Origin: an uncultured Erysipelotrichaceae bacterium
GTDB taxonomy: Bacteria > Bacillota_I > Bacilli_A > Erysipelotrichales > Erysipelotrichaceae
Direction of reading: 5' to 3'
Assembly (NCBI GenBank): GCA_937902945.1
Contig: CALEMD010000126.1
Location: 1 to 31,531 of the forward strand
Length of the DNA: 31,531 bases
Part shown: piece after piece, positions 14,863 through 23,195 of the stretch
Layout of the letters: the number at the start of each line of letters is the position of its first letter
Numbering within the stretch: the stretch's first letter is position 1
Program-made: the position numbers and the translations under genes
Notes under the pieces: model-generated
Databases searched by the model: none
Told to the model about the DNA's origin: nothing
The model's input: only the letters and a program-made list of their open reading frames with translations

Positions 14863-16833
14863 TCAGGTAAGTCTTGTTTTCTGCAGCAGAATGTAATAAT
14901 CATAGAAATCTATAAACGGTTTTACCAGCACCGTATCTGCTGTATCTTCAATCATTGTCAGATTTCTCGTCACCTTTTCACTTGTCTTCAGTTTGATCAT
15001 ATCTGAATCTACTGCAAGTACATGTATGAAGATGCGATTGTACTTGAGTCCTCCATAATCCATATAATGATTCATGACAAGCAGTCTTGAAAAAGCACTG
15101 CTTTTCTTTTTGGTAAAGAAAATGAGATTGAGCGTAGAATTGGAAATCAGATGTGAAGTCATTCTGAACTGCTCAAGCTGTTTCTTTACAAGGTGATCTT
15201 CGGTACTACTGTTTATGTAATCCAACACCTCCTGCAGTTTATTGCATTTGAAAGAAAGATTGTAATCTGATGCATGCAATACACCAAAGGCATTCTTATA
15301 GATACGGGAAGGATTTGCGACCTGTTCATAAAACTCCTGCACATCATGTTCATTGAAAAAATAGTCTACCTGCATCTGCGGTATATCGCTGTGCAGTCCT
15401 AACGGCTGTTCCTTTTCAAACATGATCAGATAGTTATACTCAGAAAGATCTTTCTTAATCAGATCAGCTGTTGTTACAATATCAATCTGCTGAATTACAT
15501 TGCTGTATCTGTCCAGTATTCTTCGTTTCAAAGAGACACCGCTTGCTCTGTCGGCTGGCGTAAAGATCGCTAATCTGTTCATCTTGCTGATGTTTCTTGT
15601 TCTGCGGATACAGGAATAAACTGCCAGACACAGTTCAATGAATATGCTTGTTCCATAACTGCTTTCACTGATGCTCTGCAGTTCGTGATAGCAAAGCAGT
15701 CCAATGCTGACACTTAACGGTGAATTATTGACTGCTTTTCTGAGGTAGGAGTTTGGATTGTTTTCTACGATAGAAAACTTCGAACGTATTGCCATTCTAG
15801 CAATGACCGGATACAGACATTCTTCAAATATTCTCTGGTTGCGATCTGACATGATACCGTATTGTCTCAGCAATAGATCAACAGCATCCTGATACTCATA
15901 TAGGCAAGTCTGTATCTGAACAGGCAGAGCATCTTTATACTTCTGCTCTGCATAATCAAGATTGGTAATGATGAAAAGCTTAAGCAGATACACTTCAGTT
16001 ATATCTTCATGCAGCTCATAGAGATCGTTCAGCTGTCTGATCAGCCATGGTATGTTCAGGTGCAGTGAATAGGAATCCAGTATTTCTCTCTGTTCATCTG
16101 TAAACTCAACCGGATGATTATGCATAATCCGCTTGTGTGTGATCATGATCAGCACAATCAGTTTTCGAATGGATATCTGTGACAATGGGCATCCGGAAAG
16201 ATTGACATACTCAAGACATATATTGGTAACTCTTTCTTTTTCATGACTGCCTAGTGACAGGAGAGACAGACTGTCTTCAAACAGATCAGAGCTTGCATTG
16301 TCCTGTGAATAGAAACATACCGTATCGGTAAAGCAGTAGCGTATATCTGTCTCTCTTCCTTCAAGACGCATGCCATAGTGCGGTTTCACTGCCAGTTTGA
16401 TTCGATAGCCATCAAGCACCTTATGTACTTCTTTCAACAGACTGCTTACTGTTCTCTGATTCAGATTCAGATACTCTGACAGTTCATCCAGTTTTACATA
16501 GCGGTCTTTTTCAAAGAAATAGAAAAGAATGGCATTCACCCTTGTATCCAGCTTTGTTTCTATATCATTTGAATCAATGAAACGGTATTCGAACTGCTGT
16601 TTCAATTCATCCAGGACATCCTGCATGGATGCCTTCAATTTATAACCGGTTCCTTTTCTATAAGAAATGTGAATTCCGTTGGAACGCATGCTGTCATTGA
16701 TTGTATGAATGTCTTTCCGTATGGTCTTTGCACATACATCAAAATGACTGCACAGATATGCATAGTCCAGTCCGCTTCCATCATGTATAAGCAGTTCATA
16801 CAGAACAGCTAATTGTCTTTTTCCAGCATCCAT
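14863..16833 (-). CDS. BglG/MtlR-type PRD transcriptional regulator
   Basis: A 656-residue PTS-controlled regulator. An N-terminal helix-turn-helix (HFDVCAKTIRKDIHTINDS, 30-48) and a second HTH segment (LNLNQRTVSSLLKEV) precede two PRD-like helical regions, one with KRIMHNHPVEFTDEQ. A segment opening MNRLAIFTPADRASG and ending in YNYLIMFE resembles an EIIB-like domain without its cysteine, and the C-terminus has an EIIA-like look. Such proteins activate PTS operons and are tuned by phosphorylation of PRD histidines by HPr and EII. It follows the PTS/deacetylase operon on the same strand, so that operon is its likely target. No ribosome binding site is visible before the ATG, and a hairpin separates it from the deacetylase gene, so its expression may be low. 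Confidence 0.82.
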   Translation of the reverse strand: MDAGKRQLAVLYELLIHDGSGLDYAYLCSHFDVCAKTIRKDIHTINDSMRSNGIHISYRKGTGYKLKASMQDVLDELKQQFEYRFIDSNDIETKLDTRVNAILFYFFEKDRYVKLDELSEYLNLNQRTVSSLLKEVHKVLDGYRIKLAVKPHYGMRLEGRETDIRYCFTDTVCFYSQDNASSDLFEDSLSLLSLGSHEKERVTNICLEYVNLSGCPLSQISIRKLIVLIMITHKRIMHNHPVEFTDEQREILDSYSLHLNIPWLIRQLNDLYELHEDITEVYLLKLFIITNLDYAEQKYKDALPVQIQTCLYEYQDAVDLLLRQYGIMSDRNQRIFEECLYPVIARMAIRSKFSIVENNPNSYLRKAVNNSPLSVSIGLLCYHELQSISESSYGTSIFIELCLAVYSCIRRTRNISKMNRLAIFTPADRASGVSLKRRILDRYSNVIQQIDIVTTADLIKKDLSEYNYLIMFEKEQPLGLHSDIPQMQVDYFFNEHDVQEFYEQVANPSRIYKNAFGVLHASDYNLSFKCNKLQEVLDYINSSTEDHLVKKQLEQFRMTSHLISNSTLNLIFFTKKKSSAFSRLLVMNHYMDYGGLKYNRIFIHVLAVDSDMIKLKTSEKVTRNLTMIEDTADTVLVKPFIDFYDYYILLQKTRLT

Positions 16834-16854
16834 ATGTATGAAATATCATAAAAT

Positions 16855-16884
16855 CGGGGCTGATTCAATAGTGAATCAGTCCCG
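16855..16884 (-). terminator. Hairpin between deacetylase and regulator genes
   Basis: CGGGACTGATTCA and TGAATCAGCCCCG on the minus strand pair over 13 bp with a single mismatch around a 4-base loop (CTAT). The run after it (ATTTTATGATATTTC) is U-rich but broken, so it would be a partial terminator or an mRNA 3'-end stabiliser. It probably lowers regulator expression relative to the transport genes. Confidence 0.6.
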
Positions 16885-16894
16885 TAAGGGAAAA

Positions 16895-18088
16895 CTAATC
16901 TATTTTCTTGAAAGCGTTCGGTTTATATTCCGGTTCTTCTGTGCTGCGATCAAACACCTTTCTGCCATGAACATATGTAGCCATTGCTTTATAGTCATCA
17001 CTGATGACTGCAACGTCTGCATACTTGCCATCTTTTATGGATCCCGTTACATCATCAAATCCATAATATCTAGCAGCATTCAGGCTTGAAAGCTTAATGA
17101 CTTCTTCTAAAGGCATATGCAGTTTTTCAACAAGGTTGCCAATGCCGTACAGAACAGACTTGGAACTTCCCAGAAGCCTTCCGTCATCATCTCTGACAAA
17201 TCCCTCTTCGGAGACATTGAGCGGTGTTACCCAGCCGATTTCATAACGGCCTGGCTTAATACCTGCCAATGCAACTGAATCAGAAATCATCATAAACTGT
17301 GACTTATCTTTGATTCTGAACATCATTTCAATGAAGTCCATGCATACATGCAACCCATCACAAATGACTTCGCATTGAACACGTGGGTCCATCAGCATAA
17401 CGCCAAGACCTCCTATGTTGCGATGATGGATGCCGACCATGACATTGGATGTGTGTGTTGATACACGCCACCCTTTATCTACTGCATGTTTTGCGCCTTC
17501 TGACTTCAGGTCGCTGTGTGCATAGGCGATTTTGACGCCTTTTGAGATCAGGTATTCTGCAGCTTCTTCAGCACCCGGTATTTCCGGAGCCATTGCTACA
17601 AGCTTCAGCATTCCCTGTGAGTCTTCCCACATCTTATGAACATAGTCCATGTCAATGTCAGGATGCGCTTCAGGTCTTCCGCCTTCCCCGACTCTTGATA
17701 GATATGGTCCTTCAGAATGTATGCCAAGTATATGGGCACCATTGTCATACCCTTCCTTTGCGACCATTGCCACCTGTTTAAGTGTATCGGTCTCTGTTGG
17801 AAAGATATTTGCAACGCCTTCATATGCTAAAGCATGCAGATAGTGTCTGATATCGTCTTTAACGATCTCATCAGGCTTTCCAGCCATATCTGAATCTCCA
17901 TATCCGTATGTACCGTGGTTGTGTGTATCAAAGATTCCTGGAATGATTCTTTGATCCTTATAGTCCTCAAAGTCTTCAACTGCTGCTTCCTTATTCAGGA
18001 AACCTACAATCTTATCTTTGTTGATTACAAGATATCCATCTCTGACACCATCTTCGAAGTAGATTCTAGATGAGCGAAGATATTTCAT
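16895..18088 (-). CDS. nagA: N-acetylglucosamine-6-phosphate deacetylase family
   Basis: A 397-residue amidohydrolase that would remove acetate from N-acetyl-hexosamine 6-phosphate in the cytoplasm. Metal and substrate motifs: DTHNHG (54-59, H56 and H58), HSEGPYLS (124-131, E126), AHSD (H191), STHTSNVM (210-217, H212), DGLHV (244-248) and ISDSVALAG with D270. HTSNVM and DGLHV differ from the textbook NagA forms HLFNAM and DGHHV, so the sugar could be GlcNAc, GalNAc or a relative. The ATG follows the IID stop directly (TAAATG), so it belongs to the PTS operon and acts on the imported, phosphorylated sugar. No matching deaminase/isomerase gene is present in the window. Confidence 0.85.
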   Translation of the reverse strand: MKYLRSSRIYFEDGVRDGYLVINKDKIVGFLNKEAAVEDFEDYKDQRIIPGIFDTHNHGTYGYGDSDMAGKPDEIVKDDIRHYLHALAYEGVANIFPTETDTLKQVAMVAKEGYDNGAHILGIHSEGPYLSRVGEGGRPEAHPDIDMDYVHKMWEDSQGMLKLVAMAPEIPGAEEAAEYLISKGVKIAYAHSDLKSEGAKHAVDKGWRVSTHTSNVMVGIHHRNIGGLGVMLMDPRVQCEVICDGLHVCMDFIEMMFRIKDKSQFMMISDSVALAGIKPGRYEIGWVTPLNVSEEGFVRDDDGRLLGSSKSVLYGIGNLVEKLHMPLEEVIKLSSLNAARYYGFDDVTGSIKDGKYADVAVISDDYKAMATYVHGRKVFDRSTEEPEYKPNAFKKID

Positions 18089-18916
18089 TTAGAACACTCC
18101 CAGAACAGATCCGACAATACCGATAATAAGAATCAGGAAGATAATCCAGATTGGCTTCCACTTCTTGCGGATCAATGCAACAATACCAAACAGAAGAACT
18201 AGTTTCAGGAAGCCCGGCATAATACCATCGAATATATCCTGAACAATCATCTCTGTGCCAGCACCCATAGGAATAACCATCGGGCTGGAGATGCTTACCA
18301 TGCTTGATACAAGTGAACCAACCATGATCAGTCCCATTGCACATGCTGCATCTGAAATTGACTGAATGATTCCTGATTTAAATGCTTTTGTAATGGTTTC
18401 TGTACCTACAGAATATCCAAGGTTCAACAGATACCACTTAATGCCAAGGAAGATACCGCCATAGATGCCTACAAACAGCAATACACCCAAAGGATTTCCC
18501 TGTGCAGCCAGTGAGATGCCAATACCAGCTGAGATAACACGGATACAGTTGAAGAAGATTGAATCGCCGATTGCGGCAAGAGGACCCATCAGGGAAGTCT
18601 TGATATTGGTGATCATTTCTCCAGGTACCTTTTCAGGATCGGCAGCACGTTCTCTTTCAAGAGCATAGCTCAGACCTAATACAAGTCCAGCAGCTGAAGC
18701 GTGTGTATTGAAGAATTCTGTATTTCTTACAAATGCTTCCTTCTTCAGCTCTTCATTGTCTCCATATACTTCATTGATAACCGGCAGCATGCAGTACGCA
18801 TAGCAGTTGCCTTCCATCTTAACCATTGTGAAGTCTGACCAGAACTGTCCAGACGTCCAGAACATGTGCCGAAGATTCTTTTTCTCTGTCGGCGTCAATT
18901 GTCTTTTCGCTGCCAT
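18089..18916 (-). CDS. PTS mannose-family IID component
   Basis: A 275-residue membrane component of a mannose/fructose/sorbose-family PTS. The opening LTPTEKKNLRHMFWTS and MEGNCYAYCMLPVINEVYGD are typical of IID, as is the central SLMGPLAAIGDSIFFN. Hydrophobic helices lie in the C-terminal half, ending in VALIRKKWKPIWIIFLILII. With IIC it forms the sugar channel. Its ATG overlaps the IIC stop by one base (TAATG), and the deacetylase ATG follows its stop with no space. Confidence 0.93.
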   Translation of the reverse strand: MAAKRQLTPTEKKNLRHMFWTSGQFWSDFTMVKMEGNCYAYCMLPVINEVYGDNEELKKEAFVRNTEFFNTHASAAGLVLGLSYALERERAADPEKVPGEMITNIKTSLMGPLAAIGDSIFFNCIRVISAGIGISLAAQGNPLGVLLFVGIYGGIFLGIKWYLLNLGYSVGTETITKAFKSGIIQSISDAACAMGLIMVGSLVSSMVSISSPMVIPMGAGTEMIVQDIFDGIMPGFLKLVLLFGIVALIRKKWKPIWIIFLILIIGIVGSVLGVF

Positions 18917-19710
18917 TAGAATAAGTCCTCCTCATGATTGCTGTCAGACACCGCAGGTGCCTGCTGTACCTTCTTCAATCCGCTCTCAACAAGATAGATG
19001 GAAATTGCAATTGCTAAAGCTATGATGGCAATACCCATTGTGGATAGACCGATCAGCTCAGCAAATACAAATCCTACGAAGAAGAATATTCCCAGTTTCT
19101 TTGACCAGATCATGGAAGTCAGAATGCCAAATCCTACTGCTACCAGCATTCCCGATGCTGCATCCAGACCATTGATCAACCATACAGGCATTGCACTGCT
19201 GATACCGCCCAGATTTCCAACACCCAGCCATACTGCTACAAATATAACCAGTGCTCTAGGCAGCGGTGTAATAACAAATAGATACAGATAGTGCAGGAAT
19301 ACATATTTCTTCTGATCATTTTCAGCAGCGTATTTGTCATACAGACCAAGGAAAGCCAGCTGTATTGGAGAAATCAGTGTATTGACATACTGAATCAGTG
19401 TGCCTACAGGAATTGCCAGTGCGATTGCAGCACTCTGATCAACTCCTGACAGAATAACTGCAGCGACAGGAATCAATGTTCCTGACATTGGATCGGATGG
19501 TGTAACACCGCCGATAGCGGATATACCCATATAGATAGCTTCGAGCTGTGCGCCCATAATCAATCCTGTTTTTGCATCCCCAAGTGCTAAACCTGTGAGC
19601 CATCCTACAAACAGAGGACGCCAAGTTGCATCCCATGCCATGCAGTTGTCGAGTAAGCATACCAAATAGTTAACAATTGTTAGAATAATTGCGGCTTGAA
19701 TTGCTGACAT
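18916..19710 (-). CDS. PTS mannose-family IIC component
   Basis: A 264-residue polytopic IIC protein with several hydrophobic helices. Landmarks are WRPLFVGWLTGLALGD, MGAQLEAIYMGISAIGG and the adjacent TPSDPMSGTLIP, all standard for the sugar-translocating subunit of the mannose-type PTS. The C-terminal tail is acidic (SNHEEDLF). It is preceded by AGGGGTG 7 bases before ATG and lies 14 bp after IIB. Confidence 0.93.
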   Translation of the reverse strand: MSAIQAAIILTIVNYLVCLLDNCMAWDATWRPLFVGWLTGLALGDAKTGLIMGAQLEAIYMGISAIGGVTPSDPMSGTLIPVAAVILSGVDQSAAIALAIPVGTLIQYVNTLISPIQLAFLGLYDKYAAENDQKKYVFLHYLYLFVITPLPRALVIFVAVWLGVGNLGGISSAMPVWLINGLDAASGMLVAVGFGILTSMIWSKKLGIFFFVGFVFAELIGLSTMGIAIIALAIAISIYLVESGLKKVQQAPAVSDSNHEEDLF

Positions 19711-19724
19711 ATTAATTCACCCCT

Positions 19725-20216
19725 TTATCTTTTTCCTATTACAGATTCCAATGAAACTTTCGGATCGCTGGAAAGCATGCGTACTTCACAGTCAATCCCT
19801 GTGTCAATGATCTTATGGAAGACTTCAATCTCTTCATCATTTGCATACAGTGAATCGGCATAAGTCTTGCGATTCATCTTGTCTTTGTTGACTCGTCCGA
19901 AGTTTCCTACATTCAAGTACGGAATTCCCGGAACATTCTTGACGATTTCATATGCATCTTCAGGACAGTTGACTACTACAAATATGGAGAGTGCCGCTGC
20001 CCTTGGATCATTCAGCTGCTGAATCGCCCCTTTCACAGTTTTGATTACAACCTTAATGCCTTCTGGTGCAGCCATATGCAGTGACATCTTTACAACTTCG
20101 TTTCCAGCTGCCATATCATTCGCAACTACAATTGCATTGACTGCCAGCTGTCTTGCCCACTGATTGGCAACCTGACCATGAATCAAACGTTCATCAATAC
20201 GCAAAAGTTTGATCAT
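19725..20216 (-). CDS. PTS mannose-family IIB component
   Basis: A 163-residue cytoplasmic IIB. It begins MIKLLRIDERLIHGQVANQW, with phosphorylated His at position 13 inside the RLIHGQV motif; phosphate passes from IIA to this histidine and then to the incoming sugar. Full length for the family (about 160 residues). A perfect AAGGAGG lies before ATG. Confidence 0.95.
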   Translation of the reverse strand: MIKLLRIDERLIHGQVANQWARQLAVNAIVVANDMAAGNEVVKMSLHMAAPEGIKVVIKTVKGAIQQLNDPRAAALSIFVVVNCPEDAYEIVKNVPGIPYLNVGNFGRVNKDKMNRKTYADSLYANDEEIEVFHKIIDTGIDCEVRMLSSDPKVSLESVIGKR

Positions 20217-20231
20217 ATACTTCCTCCTTTC

Positions 20232-20645
20232 CTAGAACAGCTCATCGTCATGAGTCTGTTTTATATCATTGAGGTATACCATCGCATTTTTAGCACCCTC
20301 AATTGATTCCCGAATATCATCTTTGCTCAGTACTGAATCTTTCAGTATGAGATCCATTACCAATGCAAGATTGTATCCTGCAATGATCTGTATGTTTCTA
20401 TCATCTGATGCTGTCTGCTTAAAGACTTCCTGTGCAACACTTCCGCCATGGATATCGCAGAAAACGATCAGCTGATCGAATTCTCCGATCTCTTTCAGTT
20501 TGTCCTTTACCAGATCCTGTATGCTTCTGTCATCCAGAAACGCTGACAGCGTATAAACATTTTCTTTTTCACCGGTCATGATCTTCAGAAAACTGACTGT
20601 TCCTTCAGAAAATCTGCCGTGACTTGCAATTAGATATTTAACCAT
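20232..20645 (-). CDS. PTS mannose-family IIA component
   Basis: A 137-residue IIA of the mannose (fructose-like fold) type with phosphorylation site His9 in LIASHGRFSEG and a conserved VFCDIHGGS loop (about 61-69). It accepts phosphate from HPr and passes it to IIB. First gene of the operon IIA-IIB-IIC-IID-deacetylase; AAAGGGG precedes ATG. Having IIA as a separate polypeptide is common in amino-sugar and fructose-family Man-type systems. Confidence 0.94.
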   Translation of the reverse strand: MVKYLIASHGRFSEGTVSFLKIMTGEKENVYTLSAFLDDRSIQDLVKDKLKEIGEFDQLIVFCDIHGGSVAQEVFKQTASDDRNIQIIAGYNLALVMDLILKDSVLSKDDIRESIEGAKNAMVYLNDIKQTHDDELF

Positions 20646-20703
20646 TGTCTTTCCCCTTTACTTGAATCATATGAATATTTCTATCTTTTTTGTCGCAAAC
20701 TAT

Positions 20704-20718
20704 TTCTCTTTAAGAGAA
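20704..20718. promoter_or_regulatory. 15-bp palindrome between the PTS operon and MATE gene
   Basis: TTCTCTTTAAGAGAA: perfect 7-bp arms around one base. Centred about 66 bp upstream of the IIA start and 53 bp upstream of the MATE start, in the divergent intergenic region. A TATGAT -10-like box for the PTS operon lies at 20666-20671 with no good -35, which would suit an activator-dependent promoter, and the PRD regulator downstream in the operon is a natural candidate to bind here (inference). Confidence 0.5.
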
Positions 20719-20763
20719 CAAATATTGCGTCGATCTTCTTCTAAGCATTACTATGATGATAGT

Positions 20764-22134
20764 ATGAAAAAAGCATTCAGACAGGACATCCTGCATGGAC
20801 CTGTAACAGAAAACCTGATCCTGCTGATGTATCCCATTCTAATTTGCGGTCTGTTTCAGCAACTTTATCAGATGGCAGATGCTGTTGTTGTCGGCAGATT
20901 TGCCCAGGGCAATGCAATTGCCATTGTCGGCGGATCTGCCAGCATGCTGATATCTCTATTTACAGGTCTTGCCTCAGGCATCGTAACCGGCAGTATGTTT
21001 GTCACAGCATTCTTCTCTGGGCAGAACAGCAAAAGCAAAATTCAGAACAGTGCACAGATGTCTATATTGATAGCTGCCGTTACCGGTGTTCTATGCACTA
21101 TCCTCTTCATACTGTTCTCTGAACAGATATTGAATATCCTGCATGTCCCTTCTGATATTCTCAATGATTCTGCTGTCTATCTGAGAATCTATGCATTGGG
21201 ATTTGCACCATACTTTATTTTTCAGGTCAGTGTAAATCTATTGCGGGCATTGGGTGAAGCAAAGCGACCAACCCGCTATCTGATTCTTTCGTTTCTTTTG
21301 AATATCATTCTTGATTTCCTATTCACAGGTTTATTCAGACTTCAGCAGAACGGTGTTGCCATTGCCTTCATCATCAGCCAATCCTGCAGTGCTGCTCTTG
21401 CTTTATATGATATAAACACACATACACATCTTCATCTATTTTCGATGCATATGGATCTTGATACTGTGAAGAGGATTCTCAGCATTGGAATCCCTAGCAG
21501 TGTTACATCGATTATCTATGCTTTGACCAATATCCTGATTCAAAGTTCTTTCAATCTATTAGGAAGCGACATGGTTGCCGGTTATGCAATCCACAGCAAA
21601 ATAGAAAGCCTCTACTGGATTATATTCACTGGCTTAGGCATGGCAGTGACCACCTTTGCAGGACAGAACTATGGTTCAGGAAACAAACAGCGGCTTAAGG
21701 AAACAGTTCGCAGAGGAATCCGTTTGGGTTACCTTACAGCCATACCGATTGCACTGATGTTCTATTTCATGAGTGTTCCTTTATCTTCTATCTTCACAAA
21801 AGATCCAAAACTGATTGGACTCGGTTCCACCATACTGAAGTATATGGCACCGTTCTATCTGTGCTATCCTGTAATCGAAATTATTACGCAGATTCTGAAA
21901 TGCATCGGTAAAGCTGTTCAGTCTACTGTGATAACATTGCTTTGCATATCTGTTGTAAGAGTTATATGGATACTGACTGTCGCCATGAAGAATCTATGCT
22001 ACCAGAATATACTGCTTGCATTTCCAATCAGCTGGACAATTGCTTCAGCTGTGTTCCTGATTTACTATTCAATCGAAAGGAAGAAACTGCTGAATGAAAC
22101 ATACACTTGTGATGCTGGGACAGTCTCTCGGTAA
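20764..22134 (+). CDS. MATE family efflux transporter
   Basis: A 456-residue multidrug/metabolite exporter of the MATE family, taking the ATG at 20764. The frame stays open upstream to 20662, but those 34 residues have no family resemblance and span the PTS promoter region, while MKKAFRQDILHGPVTENLIL is a typical MATE start. Landmarks: QQLYQMADAVVVGRFAQGNA, the SVNLLRALGEAKRPTRY loop and GMAVTTFAGQNYGSGN in the second half. No clear ribosome binding site precedes 20764; TTGCGT, an 18-bp spacer and TACTAT (20725-20754) would place a start site almost at the ATG. The gene overlaps the next by 41 bases. Confidence 0.87.
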   Translation: MKKAFRQDILHGPVTENLILLMYPILICGLFQQLYQMADAVVVGRFAQGNAIAIVGGSASMLISLFTGLASGIVTGSMFVTAFFSGQNSKSKIQNSAQMSILIAAVTGVLCTILFILFSEQILNILHVPSDILNDSAVYLRIYALGFAPYFIFQVSVNLLRALGEAKRPTRYLILSFLLNIILDFLFTGLFRLQQNGVAIAFIISQSCSAALALYDINTHTHLHLFSMHMDLDTVKRILSIGIPSSVTSIIYALTNILIQSSFNLLGSDMVAGYAIHSKIESLYWIIFTGLGMAVTTFAGQNYGSGNKQRLKETVRRGIRLGYLTAIPIALMFYFMSVPLSSIFTKDPKLIGLGSTILKYMAPFYLCYPVIEIITQILKCIGKAVQSTVITLLCISVVRVIWILTVAMKNLCYQNILLAFPISWTIASAVFLIYYSIERKKLLNETYTCDAGTVSR

Positions 22135-23056
22135 AAGAAAAACGGATAAGCAGAAGCTGCTGTTCATCAACACCATTGCCAAACCGCTTCTCGATAAAGG
22201 AATCGCCGTTCAGATACATCGCAACCCTAACAAAAGAGTCAAATCCAATAATGTTCACATTGGAGACATGGATGCATGCAAAACAGTTATGCTTTGTCCA
22301 TATGATACAGGACGTGCCCTGCTCATTGAAAATGGACGGTACTATCCTTGTGACAATCATGCCAACAGTCAGATACAGAAGCACAATCTTATCCTCGAGA
22401 CAATTCTTGGCATTATAGCTGCAGCTGTTATCTATTTGACTGCCGGTCTGTTAAAAGCAGATATGACGCTTAGAATCATTGGCATACTTATTGATTTTGC
22501 TATGTTTGTACTGCTTCTTTATCTTTTTACAGGTCCTACTCCTTCTACCAACATGAATCGCAACAGCGGAGCTCTTGCTCTCACTGTTCAGCTTTCTTCC
22601 ACCAAATGGAAAAAGACTGCATTCATTCTTACGGACCAGTCCATTGATTCAAAGCTCGGATATGTACAGGTCAGCCAATGGTATAAAGACGAAGCCGACA
22701 GCCGTACATTTATCATGTTGGACGGCCTTGCTCATGGAGATACCTACTATGTTATAGGCCGAGAGGGTGATTCAGAAGTAAAGTTCCTAGCTGACGCAAT
22801 CGGCGCATCTCCTCTATATCTGAACAAAGAACAGATTAAGAACAGTCCGCTCGCTTTATTCAAGCACGCCATGCTTATATGTGCTGGGACGCTGACTGAT
22901 GACCACTGTGTCATGGTATCGCCTTCTCTTGATCATAGAGATTATGAAGTAGACACAGAACGCCTTGAAAAACTGAAGAACGATATGGCTGAATATATCG
23001 ATCATAGAGAAGCGTTTTTACGGCCATATGAGAAATCTGCAGCAACACCAGAATGA
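22094..23056 (+). CDS. Membrane protein with degenerate M28 peptidase-like domain
   Basis: A 320-residue protein. Segments NNVHIGDMDACKTVMLCPYDT (52-72, shown here in part), STNMNRNSGALAL (151-163), AFILTDQS (176-183), FIMLDGLAHGD (206-216) and the final VSPSLDHRDYEVDTERLEKL follow the order of M28 aminopeptidases that carry membrane helices inside the fold. The ligands expected in those places (His of HYDT, Asp of ANDN, the Glu pair of DNEE, the late His) read P69, N155, Q182-S183 and a non-His, so it is probably non-catalytic. Two helices span about 101-120 and 126-146. AAAGGAAG precedes ATG inside the MATE gene, with 41 bases of overlap. The role is unknown; a binding or MATE-accessory function is a guess. 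Confidence 0.6.
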   Translation: MKHTLVMLGQSLGKRKTDKQKLLFINTIAKPLLDKGIAVQIHRNPNKRVKSNNVHIGDMDACKTVMLCPYDTGRALLIENGRYYPCDNHANSQIQKHNLILETILGIIAAAVIYLTAGLLKADMTLRIIGILIDFAMFVLLLYLFTGPTPSTNMNRNSGALALTVQLSSTKWKKTAFILTDQSIDSKLGYVQVSQWYKDEADSRTFIMLDGLAHGDTYYVIGREGDSEVKFLADAIGASPLYLNKEQIKNSPLALFKHAMLICAGTLTDDHCVMVSPSLDHRDYEVDTERLEKLKNDMAEYIDHREAFLRPYEKSAATPE

Positions 23057-23125
23057 TCATTCTGTTCAAGAAATTTTTGTGATACACACTCAGCACTTGC
23101 AAATACTTCACAGTCTGGAATATAC

Positions 23126-23172
23126 AAAAATGGAATGCAGCTCCAGATCTGCTGGAGACGAATTCCATTTTT
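23126..23172. terminator. Bidirectional terminator between convergent genes
   Basis: AAAAATGGAAT and ATTCCATTTTT flank an inner CTCCAG/CTGGAG stem, giving a long hairpin with A-run and T-run on both strands. It lies between the plus-strand M28-like gene (ends 23056) and the minus-strand dipeptidase gene (ends 23196) and would stop transcription from both sides. Confidence 0.85.
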
Positions 23173-23195
23173 GACTTTCTAATACAGAGAATCAA

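Noticed and set aside
20662..20763. N-terminal extension of the MATE protein to 20662
   Set aside because: The 34 extra residues do not look like MATE sequence and would overlap the PTS promoter and palindrome; ATG at 20764 gives a typical N-terminus.
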